This document shows, in pieces, positions 1 to 9,180 of a DNA stretch of 64,000 nucleotides. Both the position numbers and the translations under genes were made by a program. Origin of the DNA: Amaurobius ferox. Taxonomy: Eukaryota; Arthropoda; Arachnida; Araneae; Amaurobiidae. Location of the stretch: the NCBI GenBank assembly GCA_951213105.1, contig OX578136.1, positions 153,801,178-153,865,177 on the forward strand, read 5' to 3'. Positions within the stretch are counted from its first letter, which is position 1; every line of letters starts with the position of its first letter. The notes below the pieces were generated by a model. The model saw nothing but the letters and a program-made list of their open reading frames with translations. It did no database searches and was not told where the DNA came from.

Positions 1-24
1 TAAAAATAAAATATAAGTCTGAAG

Positions 25-292
25 CGTTACCTCCGAGAGACACTTCGGTTATGAATAACCCCGAGTTCGATTTCCAGAGCTGCCCAACCTATCTCCGTGT
101 CTGCGCGGAGTACGGGCACGTTAAATGTGTAGATCTGAATGTCCTTCCGAGAGGTTGGTGGTAGGGAAGGGAGGTTACGGTCCCCATGTATGTCATCCCC
201 ACTGGGTTTCGATCTAAATTAGGTGATACTGTTCCGACCGTGATAACAAATACTTTACACATTCTAGAAGGTAGGACCAGACTAGGTTGAAA
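25..292 (+). mobile_element. Diverged tRNA-derived SINE copy
   Basis: The body matches the SINE family seen better preserved at 14356-14643: the segment around 140-185 (CCTTCCGAGAGGTTGGTGGT) and the following CACTGGG-TTTCGATCTAAATT stretch align with it. The 5' part (31-80) has a B-box-like GAGTTCGATTTCC at about 63-75, the internal pol III promoter element of a tRNA-type head. The 3' end is decayed (GACCAGACTAGG near 276) and no clean target-site duplication is visible. It is an old copy. Confidence 0.7.
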
Positions 293-383
293 ATATATGA
301 ATAACCATTGCTGTATAAAAGTTAAAAGGATTCCAATATTAAGCTTCACTACCCTATGTTGTTTTACACGGTTGGTAGAAGCC

Positions 384-441
384 CCGGCCACGCACTAAGC
401 TACCATTAGCCCTAGGGTTAGTCGTGTGGTCTGGGTCTTCA
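384..441 (+). mobile_element. 58-bp insertion of a LINE 3' tail (variant B)
   Basis: The insert is flanked by a perfect 16-bp target-site duplication, ACGGTTGGTAGAAGCC, at 368-383 and 442-457. It begins CCGGCC and ends GTCTGGGTCTTCA, matching the 3' end of the LINE at 4764-6249. Its middle differs from the LINE copy, but both predicted stems are kept: CCACGC with GTGTGG, and CCC with GGG. This is a 5'-truncated LINE (or partner SINE) insertion reduced to the tail only. Confidence 0.75.
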
Positions 442-454
442 ACGGTTGGTAGAA

Positions 455-572
455 GCCAACGGCCGTACCGTGCTGAAAACACCGGTTCTCGTTAGATCAC
501 CGAAGTCAGGCAGCATCGGGCGCGGTTAGTACTTGGGTGGGTGACCACATGAGAACACCGCGTGCTGTTGGC
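455..572 (+). pseudogene. 5S rRNA-derived sequence (SINE head)
   Basis: About 118 bp resemble a complete 5S rRNA. It starts GCCAACGGCC, contains GGTTCTCG, GATCACCGAAGT and CGGGCGCGGTTAGTACTTGG, and ends CACCGCGTGCTGTTGGC, so the two ends can pair as 5S helix I. The internal control region is altered (GTCAGGCAGCATCGG, where animal 5S usually has a TTAAGCA-type segment), and there is no T-run terminator after 572. It runs straight into a tRNA-like SINE head. I therefore read it as retroposed 5S sequence rather than a working 5S gene. Confidence 0.8.
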
Positions 573-1097
573 ACCTTTCGGGCGCGGTAGTCCGGTGGTT
601 TGTGCGCTGGATTTGCACGCTGCCACAACTGCCGCCGTGTTCATGCGACGTGCGATCACGTTAAACATGTGGGTCCGTAAGTCCTTCCGAGAGGTTGGTG
701 GTAGGGGAAGGAGGGTACGGCCCCTGTGGATGCCTCTTCCACTGGGTTCCGGTCTACATTGGGTGGCACTTCCCGGCCGTCCAAACAATTACCTTACACC
801 TTTCTGGTATGCTAAATATCATGTCATCTATATTTAATCATGTCATCTAATCATCAAAATGTTAACTCATCTTCACCTCTTTGTACAACTCCTTGTAACC
901 TCAATGTATATTTTTTGAAACTTAAATAAACTTTGCCCCAGACCGTCGGACGTTGGCCGCCCCGGGAGTTGGCTTCCGCTAACTCTTTTCCCGGCCGTCC
1001 AATTAGATACTGAAGTCCTCAGGATGAGTCGGACGGCCTGGGTCTTCTACACCTTTCTGGTAGGTCGGGCGGTCTGGATCTCAACAACAACAACAAA
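456..1097 (+). mobile_element. Composite 5S + tRNA-like SINE, split by a LINE
   Basis: The order is a 5S-derived head (to 572), a tRNA-like segment from about 580 (GGCGCGGTAGTCCGGTGG), the shared SINE body (about 650-808), and the LINE-like 3' tail with (CAA)n at 1063-1097. The tail is interrupted by a LINE piece at 810-1047. The outer target-site duplication GGTTGGTAGAAG lies at 444-455 and 1098-1109, so the 5S part belongs to the same inserted unit. Without the inner insertion the element is about 390 bp. The SINE at 14356-14643 starts directly at the tRNA-like part, so the 5S head is specific to this copy or subfamily. Confidence 0.7.
810..1047 (+). mobile_element. 5'-truncated LINE 3' UTR nested in SINE
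   Basis: A 238-bp insertion is flanked by the 15-bp duplication TACACCTTTCTGGTA at 795-809 and 1048-1062, which is part of the SINE tail. It holds non-coding 3' UTR, an AATAAA at about 926, and the conserved end CCGGCCGTCC...GGACGGCCTGGGTCTTC. It is the same family as the LINE at 4764-6249. It dates the LINE insertion after the SINE insertion. Confidence 0.75.
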
Positions 1098-1109
1098 GGT
1101 TGGTAGAAG

Positions 1110-1661
1110 AACGTCATGAAACAAAATACATATTATGAAGTTAGAGTTACTTGTTTCCTCCATAATGCATATAATGATAACATGCAAATTTATGGAAACT
1201 TGCTCCTGTATATTAAATATGTTTTGGTGATTTAAAGGTGTTACTTTGATTCCACTGTTTTCCCGTATTCAAATTTGTTAAACATACAATTCAAATTCTA
1301 AAAGCTTATGCTCTTTTGTGTTAAGATTCTCCAATATTGAAATTAATTTATTACACTTATAATTTCATAATTATTTGCTAAATAAAGTTTTAGTTTGAAA
1401 TCTTTCACAGCTCGCATGCGTCATGCGCGCAAGTACATTCGAAGCCCAGCTTTTTGTTAGTTCGAAAAGCACTTGGATATGTCAATTAGTGCAATATTTT
1501 GAATCGAAATTTTGTGGTGGGAGGGAATATTTGTCGTAAAGCCTGTGTAGGGAAATATTCGTCTAAAGAAATCAATTTGAACATATTTACAATGTAATAT
1601 TAAGGATATTTATTTAAACAATTTTATTTTGTGTGGTAACTTTGGTTAAAACTTCAATTCT
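1110..1661. other. No recognisable feature
   Basis: AT-rich sequence with no long open frame and no recognised repeat. Confidence 0.5.
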
Positions 1662-1812
1662 AGGTTTCCAATATTCACAGATAGTAATAATTGTACCAAA
1701 TAGCTTTTGAAATGCGTTCATGAGATATCGCATCCACAGATTCACGGACACATACACAAACACCACTTCGAAACGTTATTCGTGTTCGGGTATGCTTGAA
1801 ACGTGCCCTTTG
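1662..1812 (-). repeat. Fragment of family-H microsatellite repeat
   Basis: The segment reads GAGATATCGCATCCACAG, a short degenerate (AC) tract, then GGGTATGCTTGAAACGTGC. This is the same order as in the full family-H copies (for example 38640-38850). Only the part around the microsatellite survives. Confidence 0.6.
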
Positions 1813-2245
1813 TAAAGTTTAAATTGTCTCTTTGTCCTCTTTCCATGCCTTTGTAGAGGATTTTTACTTAATCTGTCAAAAGTGACTTAGCTCAAACTTA
1901 GAATACTTGATATTTCGACCTTTCGGCCCATGGGCAATAACACAGGACGGCAGTTTATTGGGGACTTCACAAAATATACAACAGCTTGCTGTCTAAAGCA
2001 ACGGACAACATAGATACTAATTGTTATTGCACACGCCCAAAATAAATGACAAATATACAAGTTACTACAATATACTAGGCTGGTGATAATGTTTACATAG
2101 ATACGCATTTACAAAACTTATATGCTTACCCCGGCATTCTGTTACTTCGCCCAGCATTGCGGCCACACCCAGAATACTAGACTCTTCCTAGTCATCGTTG
2201 TATCGAATGGGGTTCCTTTCCATTCTCTACTCGAATCCTTCATCG
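1813..2245. other. No recognisable feature
   Basis: Unique-looking AT-rich sequence. Short open frames here have no recognisable domain. Confidence 0.4.
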
Positions 2246-2345
2246 TCTGCTCAAGAACCCTTCTTCCATTCCAAGAACCCCCTACTCAAGAACCCTTCTT
2301 TCATTCCAAGAACCCACTACTTAAGAACCCTTCTTTTATTCCAAG
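2246..2345 (+). repeat. Short tandem repeat, about 36 bp x 3
   Basis: Units read CTCAAGAACCCTTCTTxCATTCCAAGAACCC with small changes. The 130-residue open frame across it (2122-2514) owes its length to this repeat and shows no domain. Confidence 0.7.
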
Positions 2346-2512
2346 AATACTGAAAACCTCACGATTCGAAACATATTCCTACACTCCCGTAGGAACGCAG
2401 AAAATGCTGATTAGGCCGGTGTTTCGTCTAACAAGCGAACCAGTTAGGATGGTTAGTTTAAAGAAACAAATTAAAATACAAACTGAGGGAAATAATAATC
2501 GAAAGGTTTTTT

Positions 2513-2748
2513 AGACGGTCGGGACCGTGCTACCCAATTTAGACCGGAACCCAGTGGAAGCGACATCCACAGCGACCGTACCCTCTTCCCCCTGCCACCA
2601 ACCTCTCAGAAGGGCTTTCGGATCCACGGATTCACCGTGCCCGTTCTCCGCGTAAACACGTAGATCGTTTGGTGCAGAGTCGGGAATCAAACTCGGACCC
2701 TCTGAGTGCAATCCCCGTGCATTAACCACTGAGTTATCCCTCCCCCCA
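2513..2748 (-). mobile_element. tRNA-derived SINE, 3'-shortened
   Basis: On the minus strand it starts near 2748 with a strongly tRNA-like head: an A-box-like AACTCAGTGGTTAATGCA and a B-box-like GAGTTTGATTCCC. The shared SINE body follows. It stops near 2513 at GGTCCCGACCGTC, before the distal tail, and no target-site duplication is clear. Confidence 0.75.
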
Positions 2749-2749
2749 A

Positions 2750-3888
2750 TAAACTAAGATTTGTACATTGTAATTGATTTTTAAAACACGTTTATTTGTG
2801 AAATAAATCTGTAAATTTGCCAACTTCAGAAAAATAACCGTTGAATGCCAATCAGACGACCTCAAACCCAAAGTAAATTACATTTGATTTTGATTCAGTA
2901 AAAAATATATAACATAGATGTAATTTTTTAAGTGATTAAGGGCCGTTCTTTATATACATTTATCAAACCCATCATAGGCAAGTAAACTAACACGCTTAAA
3001 AAATTAAGTTAGAACTTATTTCAAGAAGTTTTACTCTCTTAAACATTGTATGTTCCTCATCATGGGAAATAGTCATCTTAATTGAAAATGGGATGATCAA
3101 GTTATGTCCCATGGTCCATACTATATAAGTATGCTAAGTAAGTGTGAAGCTTCGTGGTCACCGGGTATTTATGAAAAGTCTGGAAAGACTTTTCAAAAAA
3201 CCTTCACCTTATTTATTTCGCCCCCCAGGGAGAAATCGAAGTTCAGGCTTTGTGGTCGATATTAAGAATGTGCCCAGATTCGGTATTCTAAGTCACCGGA
3301 AAGTCTCTGTAGGGTCTGAAACGTCTATTTGAGGAAATCCAATTTTACCCACCCTTGAGAGGGCAAATCGAAAATCTGGCTACGTTAGGTTCTGTCACGT
3401 GTTCAGCACTACAAATGTACAAAGATTCCTTCTTTTAAGTCACAGGGTGGTTTCTGGAAGGTCTGTAAAGACAAAAACACGTTAGACAATTATTATATAG
3501 ATTCCACGATTTTTTTTTATTATTCATGCAAGCCCATTTATTTTTTTCTCAAAACTTTAGTCTTCAGTTTCTGAGGAAGTATGTAGAATATTTTCACCCA
3601 ATAATTAGTGTGACAGGCGTCTACAATAGTTTCACCAGAGAAAACTTCTAATGGATAGAGGTAACTAATTATCTTGCCTTCCATTTCTCCATATATCATT
3701 TCTTCTAAATTCAATGAGTTCTTGGAGGGCATCATGACTCCCCCCCCCCCCCCCCTTGGCGACTCCACTGGACATCTATATAGAACAGAAAGTCGCCATA
3801 GAATCCGCAAGAAAAGTTTTCGAACGAGATTATTTCGACATTATATCCATTCAACGTGAAGTAAATCACCATGATATGATCTAATACG
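2750..3888. other. Gene-free stretch with old satellite-like segment and poly-C
   Basis: From about 3150 to 3480 phrases such as GTCACCGGAAAGTCTCTG and CACAGGGTGGTTTCTGGAAGGTC recur at about 145-bp spacing. They look like the reverse orientation of the roughly 146-bp array at 54773-55990. A poly-C run sits at about 3740-3758. No gene is supported. Confidence 0.4.
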
Positions 3889-4605
3889 GAAAAAAGTACC
3901 CGAGGTGGACAGCATATGACTTTCACCACGTAATGTAATGACTTTACTTGGTTCACCATGAAATAATGGTGCACGAGATTGATCGTGCAATATTCTTAGC
4001 AATGAATTAATATCATATAAATTGAAATTTGTGTTTTTGGCAACTTATTATCCCAAACAAAATGGCTTATTCATACTGACGTGCAAAATCCTTACCGAAA
4101 CGCAACTGACATTTAATTTATATCCTGTGAAATAAATGACTTATAGGGAATTCTTGGGCGTCAAAATGCAAAACAATTACAAAAAGTATAATCTCTCGTG
4201 AATGGAATGAACTAGATCCGGTAGAAAGATGTTAATAGATTTGTTGCATAATATTGCGTATGGAAAGCGAACATATTTATAATGATACTTTTTATTTTAA
4301 TAATTTGAAAAGAAAAAATGCAGTATCTCAGAAAAGATTTATGCTAGCGTCCTGAAGTCTGTGTCATTTGTTTTATAATACAACATTATGTATGAAATAA
4401 TTATTTATTTATCATCATTAAAGGTCCTGATTTTTTTATGTTTTCAAAAATTCATTCGCAACTTTGGGGTATTCCGAACGTTTGATCACATTTAAAATAA
4501 ATAGAATTCCGGTACTCACTGAGTGTAATAAACGTATTAAATGACATTCGAAAAGCTAAGGAGTGTGAAATAACGAGAAAGGGTGTGCGAAACATGAAGG
4601 GGTGT

Positions 4606-4635
4606 CGAAGACCCAGACCACACGACCAAAGGTGC
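4606..4635 (-). mobile_element. About 30-bp LINE 3'-tail insertion
   Basis: The insert, reading GTCGTGTGGTCTGGGTCTTC on the minus strand, lies between two copies of GAAGGGGTGT (4596-4605 and 4636-4645). It matches the distal end of variant B at 384-441. The duplication is only 10 bp, so the exact boundaries are uncertain. Confidence 0.5.
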
Positions 4636-4646
4636 GAAGGGGTGTG

Positions 4647-4704
4647 GAAACCCCAGGCCGTCCGACTCATCCAGAGGACTTAGAGCAACTAATTGGAGGA
4701 CCGG
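4647..4704 (-). mobile_element. 58-bp LINE 3'-tail insertion
   Basis: Flanked by a perfect 16-bp duplication, GGTGCGAAGGGGTGTG, at 4631-4646 and 4705-4720. On the minus strand it begins CCGGTCCTCC, contains AGTCCTCTGGATGAGTCGG and ends GGCCTGGGGTTTC. It is the LINE tail with no upstream sequence. Confidence 0.75.
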
Positions 4705-4763
4705 GGTGCGAAGGGGTGTGAAGTAACACGAAAGAGACTCGATATTTCACACCCCTTTGTACG

Positions 4764-6249
4764 CACAATTTAAAAAATTCTCCTTTTGGAAACATCGTAA
4801 AAATCTCTTTTCTAATCCTGCCCTCCCCCCCCCCCCCCCACTTCCCTTTTTGATTTTAATTCTCCCTTTTCCTCCTTGCATCCGTCTCTTCGCTTCGCAA
4901 ACTTGTCCCCTTGTGACCCGTCCTCCTTTTCAGATATAAATGTCTACACTGACGGATCTCTCATTGATGGTAACATTGGTTTTGCTGCTTGTGTTTTTGA
5001 ACAAAATACTTTAATTGACACCTTTTCTTTTAAACTCTGCTCTGGGAACACAGTTTTCCAGGCAGAAATTGCTGCCATAAACTTTGCTATCGATTGGGCA
5101 TCTTCAAATAATCAAAAAATTAATATCTTCTCCGACAGTCTTTCTTCCATTTCGGCCTTTAAATCAATCAAAAATAAATCAAATTTCTTATCTAAAATTA
5201 AACTTAACGCAAATGTAAATAAACATCTTTTTAATCTCCGCTGGGTTAAAGCACATTCTGACATCTCGGGCAACGAGGTCGCTGATTGTTCAGCTAAACT
5301 GGCTGCTGTTTCTGGCTCCCCCCTTTCTATTCCTTTTCCTTATTCTCTTTTGAAAAAACATTATCTTTTAGACATTTTAAATAATTGGCAAAATTACTTA
5401 ACTAATTACATTTCTCCTCGTACTCACTATCCTGCCAGAATTTCAAATTTTCTCCCTTCTGTTAAAACTAGTCTTCAAATTAAAAATAAATACCTAATAT
5501 ATTTTATCACTGGCCATGGACCGTTTTTGGACTATCTTCATTTTTTCAAATTTAAATCTACCTCCTGTTGTACCTGTGGTCTCTTCGGAGACGCAGATCA
5601 TTATGTCTTTTCTTGTCCCCTTTCTAAAACTTATCATCTCTCCAAACCCGCTTCTTCGAATCTTGCGACCTGGTTCTCGAGTGTCTGTAAAAATTCTTCT
5701 TCTGTCGAGAGAATTAAAAACTGTGTTCTCATAGCCAGAGAAATTTCAAATAATGTTCCTTGATCGGTCTGTGTGCTTGGGGGTTTTTTCCTTTCTCTCC
5801 CCTTGTTCTGTGGCTCTTGTTGTTTATGGGGTTCTGTTTTGTTTTGGTGTTGCCCGCTGGTTTATAGTGTTTGCTCTACCTTTGTTTTGTCCTTGGTGCC
5901 TTTTGCTGTTGGCACTTGTCTCTTCATGTTGTGTTTGATATATCCCTGTTGTGTCTCTGTTATGTTCGGTGTTGATTTATGCACTTGTTGCTATTAACAT
6001 CACAATATCTCGTAGGAAATTTAAAATGTCTTTGTTCAAAACATCGACAACCATGATTGAATGATCAACTTCTTTGTACAAGAAATACTATGTATATACC
6101 ATTTTTACCTAAAAGGCTATGTCCATCTTATTTTGATGTAAATACAAAAATTGTAACCCATTGTAAAACCTTTTCTGCTAACTTTCCTTCCCGGCCGTCC
6201 AAATAGTTGCTCTTAGTCCTCTGGACGAGTCGGACGGTCTGGGTCTTCT
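4764..6249 (+). mobile_element. 5'-truncated non-LTR retrotransposon (LINE)
   Basis: A 1486-bp insertion is bounded by the 15-bp target-site duplication ACACCCCTTTGTACG at 4749-4763 and 6250-6264. It holds the C-terminal RNase H/zinc-finger part of ORF2, then about 490 bp of 3' UTR ending in the structured tail CCGGCCGTCC...GGACGGTCTGGGTCTTCT. RNase H followed by a CCHC finger is typical of the I, R1 and related LINE clades. I cannot assign the clade without the RT. The endonuclease and RT are missing through 5' truncation. Confidence 0.85.
4876..5763 (+). CDS. LINE ORF2 C-terminus: RNase H + CCHC zinc finger (fragment)
   Basis: A 295-residue open frame is the C-terminal part of a LINE ORF2 protein. 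Residues 22-140 form a type I RNase H domain with all four acidic residues in place: D26 (YTDGS), E64 (QAEIAA), D87 (FSDSLSS) and D137 (GNEVAD), plus H127 in KAHSD. RNase H removes template RNA during second-strand synthesis. A finger of the form C-x2-C-x7-H-x4-C follows at 231-247 (CCTCGLFGDADHYVFSC), where such LINEs carry a nucleic-acid-binding knuckle. The annotated ATG is not a natural start, because the coding sequence ran in from upstream RT. A poly-C run at about 4825-4839 and a frame change just before residue 20 disturb the join to upstream sequence. The preserved frame suggests a fairly recent insertion. It cannot act alone. Confidence 0.85.
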   Translation: MHPSLRFANLSPCDPSSFSDINVYTDGSLIDGNIGFAACVFEQNTLIDTFSFKLCSGNTVFQAEIAAINFAIDWASSNNQKINIFSDSLSSISAFKSIKNKSNFLSKIKLNANVNKHLFNLRWVKAHSDISGNEVADCSAKLAAVSGSPLSIPFPYSLLKKHYLLDILNNWQNYLTNYISPRTHYPARISNFLPSVKTSLQIKNKYLIYFITGHGPFLDYLHFFKFKSTSCCTCGLFGDADHYVFSCPLSKTYHLSKPASSNLATWFSSVCKNSSSVERIKNCVLIAREISNNVP

Positions 6250-6449
6250 ACACCCCTTTGTACGTGAAATATCGCTTCCACACACACAGACACACACACA
6301 CACGCGCGCACGCACACACATACACACACACACACACAGACATCACCTAAAAAACGTTCCATTCAAGTTCAGGGATGTTTAAAATGTGCTCTACCGTCGA
6401 AAACTGGAATTCGAATTTTCGACCCATTCACAATACTTTCCTTATACAT

Positions 6450-7663
6450 TAGGGAAAGTAATAACTTTGGCATAACTCTTTTAATATTTTACAAAACTTT
6501 GATTATTTTCTGAAACATTACGGTATAAAATTTTTCGCTTTTGAAACAATCTAACCTCATTTAAAAAATATCTCGTTTCAAACTCGTTGCGTCTTTATTT
6601 ATATAATTTTAAATCATATTTTTTGATGAATTTGAATGTTTGATATTCCTTCGAATTATAAAGCGTGTTGTTCCAAAATCCAGTTTCATTTTCTCAAAAA
6701 TAACAAAAATAGCTAGTTCATACATTCTGTAGCCTCATGTTAACATGAAATAATGATTCCGTATTTAATGTATAAATATATTTTCAGTAAAAATTAGTTC
6801 TAACTCTGGAATTCGATTTTGCGATATTTAGAACATCTAACAAATTGCAGGTTAACAAATTTTAAATTTTGAAATATTTAAAGGTAGGTTTAAATTTTTT
6901 CTAAAGATACGTTTTAAATAATTCGATGCTGATACAGGAAATATTTTTAATGGTCATATTTTGAATATTTTAAATGATTCTAATAAATAAGCCATTCATG
7001 TAATATTGAACAAATTATATTTTTAATTATACTCCTAATCTAAAAGGACTTCACCAAAGTCTGCTATTCGGTTGGTAAATTGAAATACAACATCGATAAA
7101 CCAGTTTTGTTCTTATTAGAACTCGGCACCAAATAACTAATGTTTATTGCATCGTCAAGATGTTAAATTTCACAGATATACAAAATAACGATACAGTAAA
7201 AAATTCGACAAATTATGAGGACAAAATGTTTCTTAAAACATCCTTAAAACAACCATCGTACGAAGTGCGTGGGGGAAATTTGTTAATGCCGAATTAAACT
7301 GCATTTTTTAACACTTTACAACAAAGTTGAAAAGTGTTTATGACTTTGTTCATTCTGTCTGTGTGTCTGTCCGTTAGCACGATAACTGCCGTAAAAATGA
7401 CTTAATCAAAATGAAATTTTAGTATGCTGTTCAGCCGATCTGTAGGACCTATGGGAATATAAATGAATAATATCACCCAATTAGTTTTGGAATAAATCCG
7501 GGTTGAAAAAATGAAATACATTCAACCCTATGGGACCTAATTTTTCAAACATTTTTAAGCGGATTTAAAATTCACAAATTGCTTCGAAAGTTTTAGGAAA
7601 TATTCAAATTGTTCCATAAAATATATAAAAAAAAATTCAGCGAAATATATTCAGTTGTTTTTT
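6450..7663. other. No gene; possible second microsatellite-repeat remnant
   Basis: AT-rich. Around 7340-7480 the phrase TGTCTGTGTGTCTGTCCGTT followed by AGCACGATAACTGCCG resembles the centre of Helitron-like non-autonomous repeats. No ends could be defined. Confidence 0.35.
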
Positions 7664-9180
7664 AAATAAAAATTAAAATAATAATAACACCTCCTATATT
7701 AAGCGATCACGTGTCCATGATATGAAACGATCACATGACCCACTTCAAAATGATATATGGCATCCATCTTGTGTCAAAATCGTGATTTTTAAAGTTCTTT
7801 TTAATTCATATTGAGTGTTGTATCCGTCCTAAAATTACTTTATTTTTGCCTAAATTCTGTGCATCTACATACTGAAACAACGCAATGACAATATATTTCA
7901 GTTTAAATGCTCTTCCAAATTTGATTATTTCTACTATTAAGCCTATTTTTCACCTATGTAAAATGTAAACAGCAAAATATGTAGAATGAGTTGTATTAGA
8001 ATCGCTGTAATTCTTTAACACAAAATCATTTAGTCCATGGAGTCTGCTTAGCTGATATGAATTCATTGATTTTAGAAAGAGAAGGACGATATTTTTCGAT
8101 GAAGTTTTACGCATAGAGTTTACTTACTTGCAACTCAATGGTCTTAATTTTTAAATAAAATAAATTGTTATAGTATTGTGATGAATGACATGAATGGGGG
8201 AATTAGTTATGAATGAAATGTTGCTTTTATAGAGAGAGCCAGGCGTGTTATTTTTTTATGACGTCATTTGAATGGATTTCAGTTGTTTTCGATGAAGTTT
8301 CCACATATAATAAATTACTGTAGTATTAAGATAATTTTAAAATAAAAATTGAAATAATAATTACACCTCTTATATGAAGCGATCACGTGACCAATTTCAA
8401 AATGAAATATGCATCCATCTTGTCTCAAAATCGTGATTTTTGAAGTTCTTTTTAATTCATATTGAGTGTTGTATCCGTCCTAAAACCGCTTTATTTTTGC
8501 TTAAATTCCGTGCATCTACATACTGAAACAACACAACTACAATATATTTGAGTTTAAATAATCATCCAAATTTGATTATTTCTACAACGAAGCCTATTTT
8601 TCTCTTATGTAAAATGTAAACAGCAAAATATGTAGAATGAGTTGTACAAGAATTGCTGCATTTCTTTAACGCAAAATTATTTAACTCGAGTCTGCATAGC
8701 TGATATGAATGAAATATTCATTGACTTTACCGAGAGAAGGACGATTTTTTTCGATGAAGTTTTAAGCATAGAGTTTAATTACTTGTAGCTCCATGGTCTA
8801 AAGTTTTTAAATAAAATAAATTATTATAGTACTGTGATGAATGACATGAATGGGAAAATGTTTATGAATGAAATGCTGCTTTTATAGAGAGAGCCAGGCG
8901 TGTTATTTTTTCTATGACGCCATTTGAATGAATTTCAGTTGTTTTCGATTAAGTTTCCACATATAATAAATTACTGTAGTATTAGGATAATTTTAAAAAC
9001 ATTACCGAGGAATGTATCGCATTTTAGAGATGTTTAAACAATGCAATTTATATTTCAATGCCGTCATTTGAATGTTTTCGATAAAGGTTTAAGTTTTCAA
9101 ATATAATAAATTAATGTAGTATTGTGATAAGTTTTAAAATATTACCGAGGAATGTATTGCAATTTAGAGATGTTTAAATA
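7664..9180 (+). repeat. Tandem duplication, about 676-bp unit, plus partial third
   Basis: Units start near 7664 and 8340 with AAATAAAAATT(A/G)AAATAAT and share AAGCGATCACGTG, CATCCATCTTGT, GTTGTATCCGTCCTAAAA and ATAGAGAGAGCCAGGCGTG in order. From about 8999 a shorter segment (ATTACCGAGGAATGTAT) is repeated twice about 128 bp apart. There is no open frame. The copies differ at many positions, so the duplication is not recent. Confidence 0.8.

Larger units (their letters stand above)
3889..6446 (-). mobile_element. Old family-H repeat interrupted by LINE pieces
   Basis: The left part (3889-4748) keeps family-H order: a GACTTTCACC end, a TGAATGGAATGAACTAGATCC motif near 4199, and a GCAGTATCTCAG motif near 4320. 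The right part (6265-6446) has GAAATATCGC, an (AC)n tract, CCGTCGAAAACTGGAATTCG and the terminal CTTTCCTTATACATTAGGGAAAG. Three LINE-tail insertions and the main LINE insertion split it. It is more diverged than the 24-62 kb copies. Confidence 0.6.

Noticed and set aside
455..572. Functional 5S rRNA gene
   Set aside because: The internal promoter region is altered, there is no T-run terminator, and the sequence is the head of a SINE bounded by target-site duplications.
2122..2514. 130-residue open frame as a gene
   Set aside because: Its length depends on a 36-bp tandem repeat, and no domain, signal peptide or splice context is visible.
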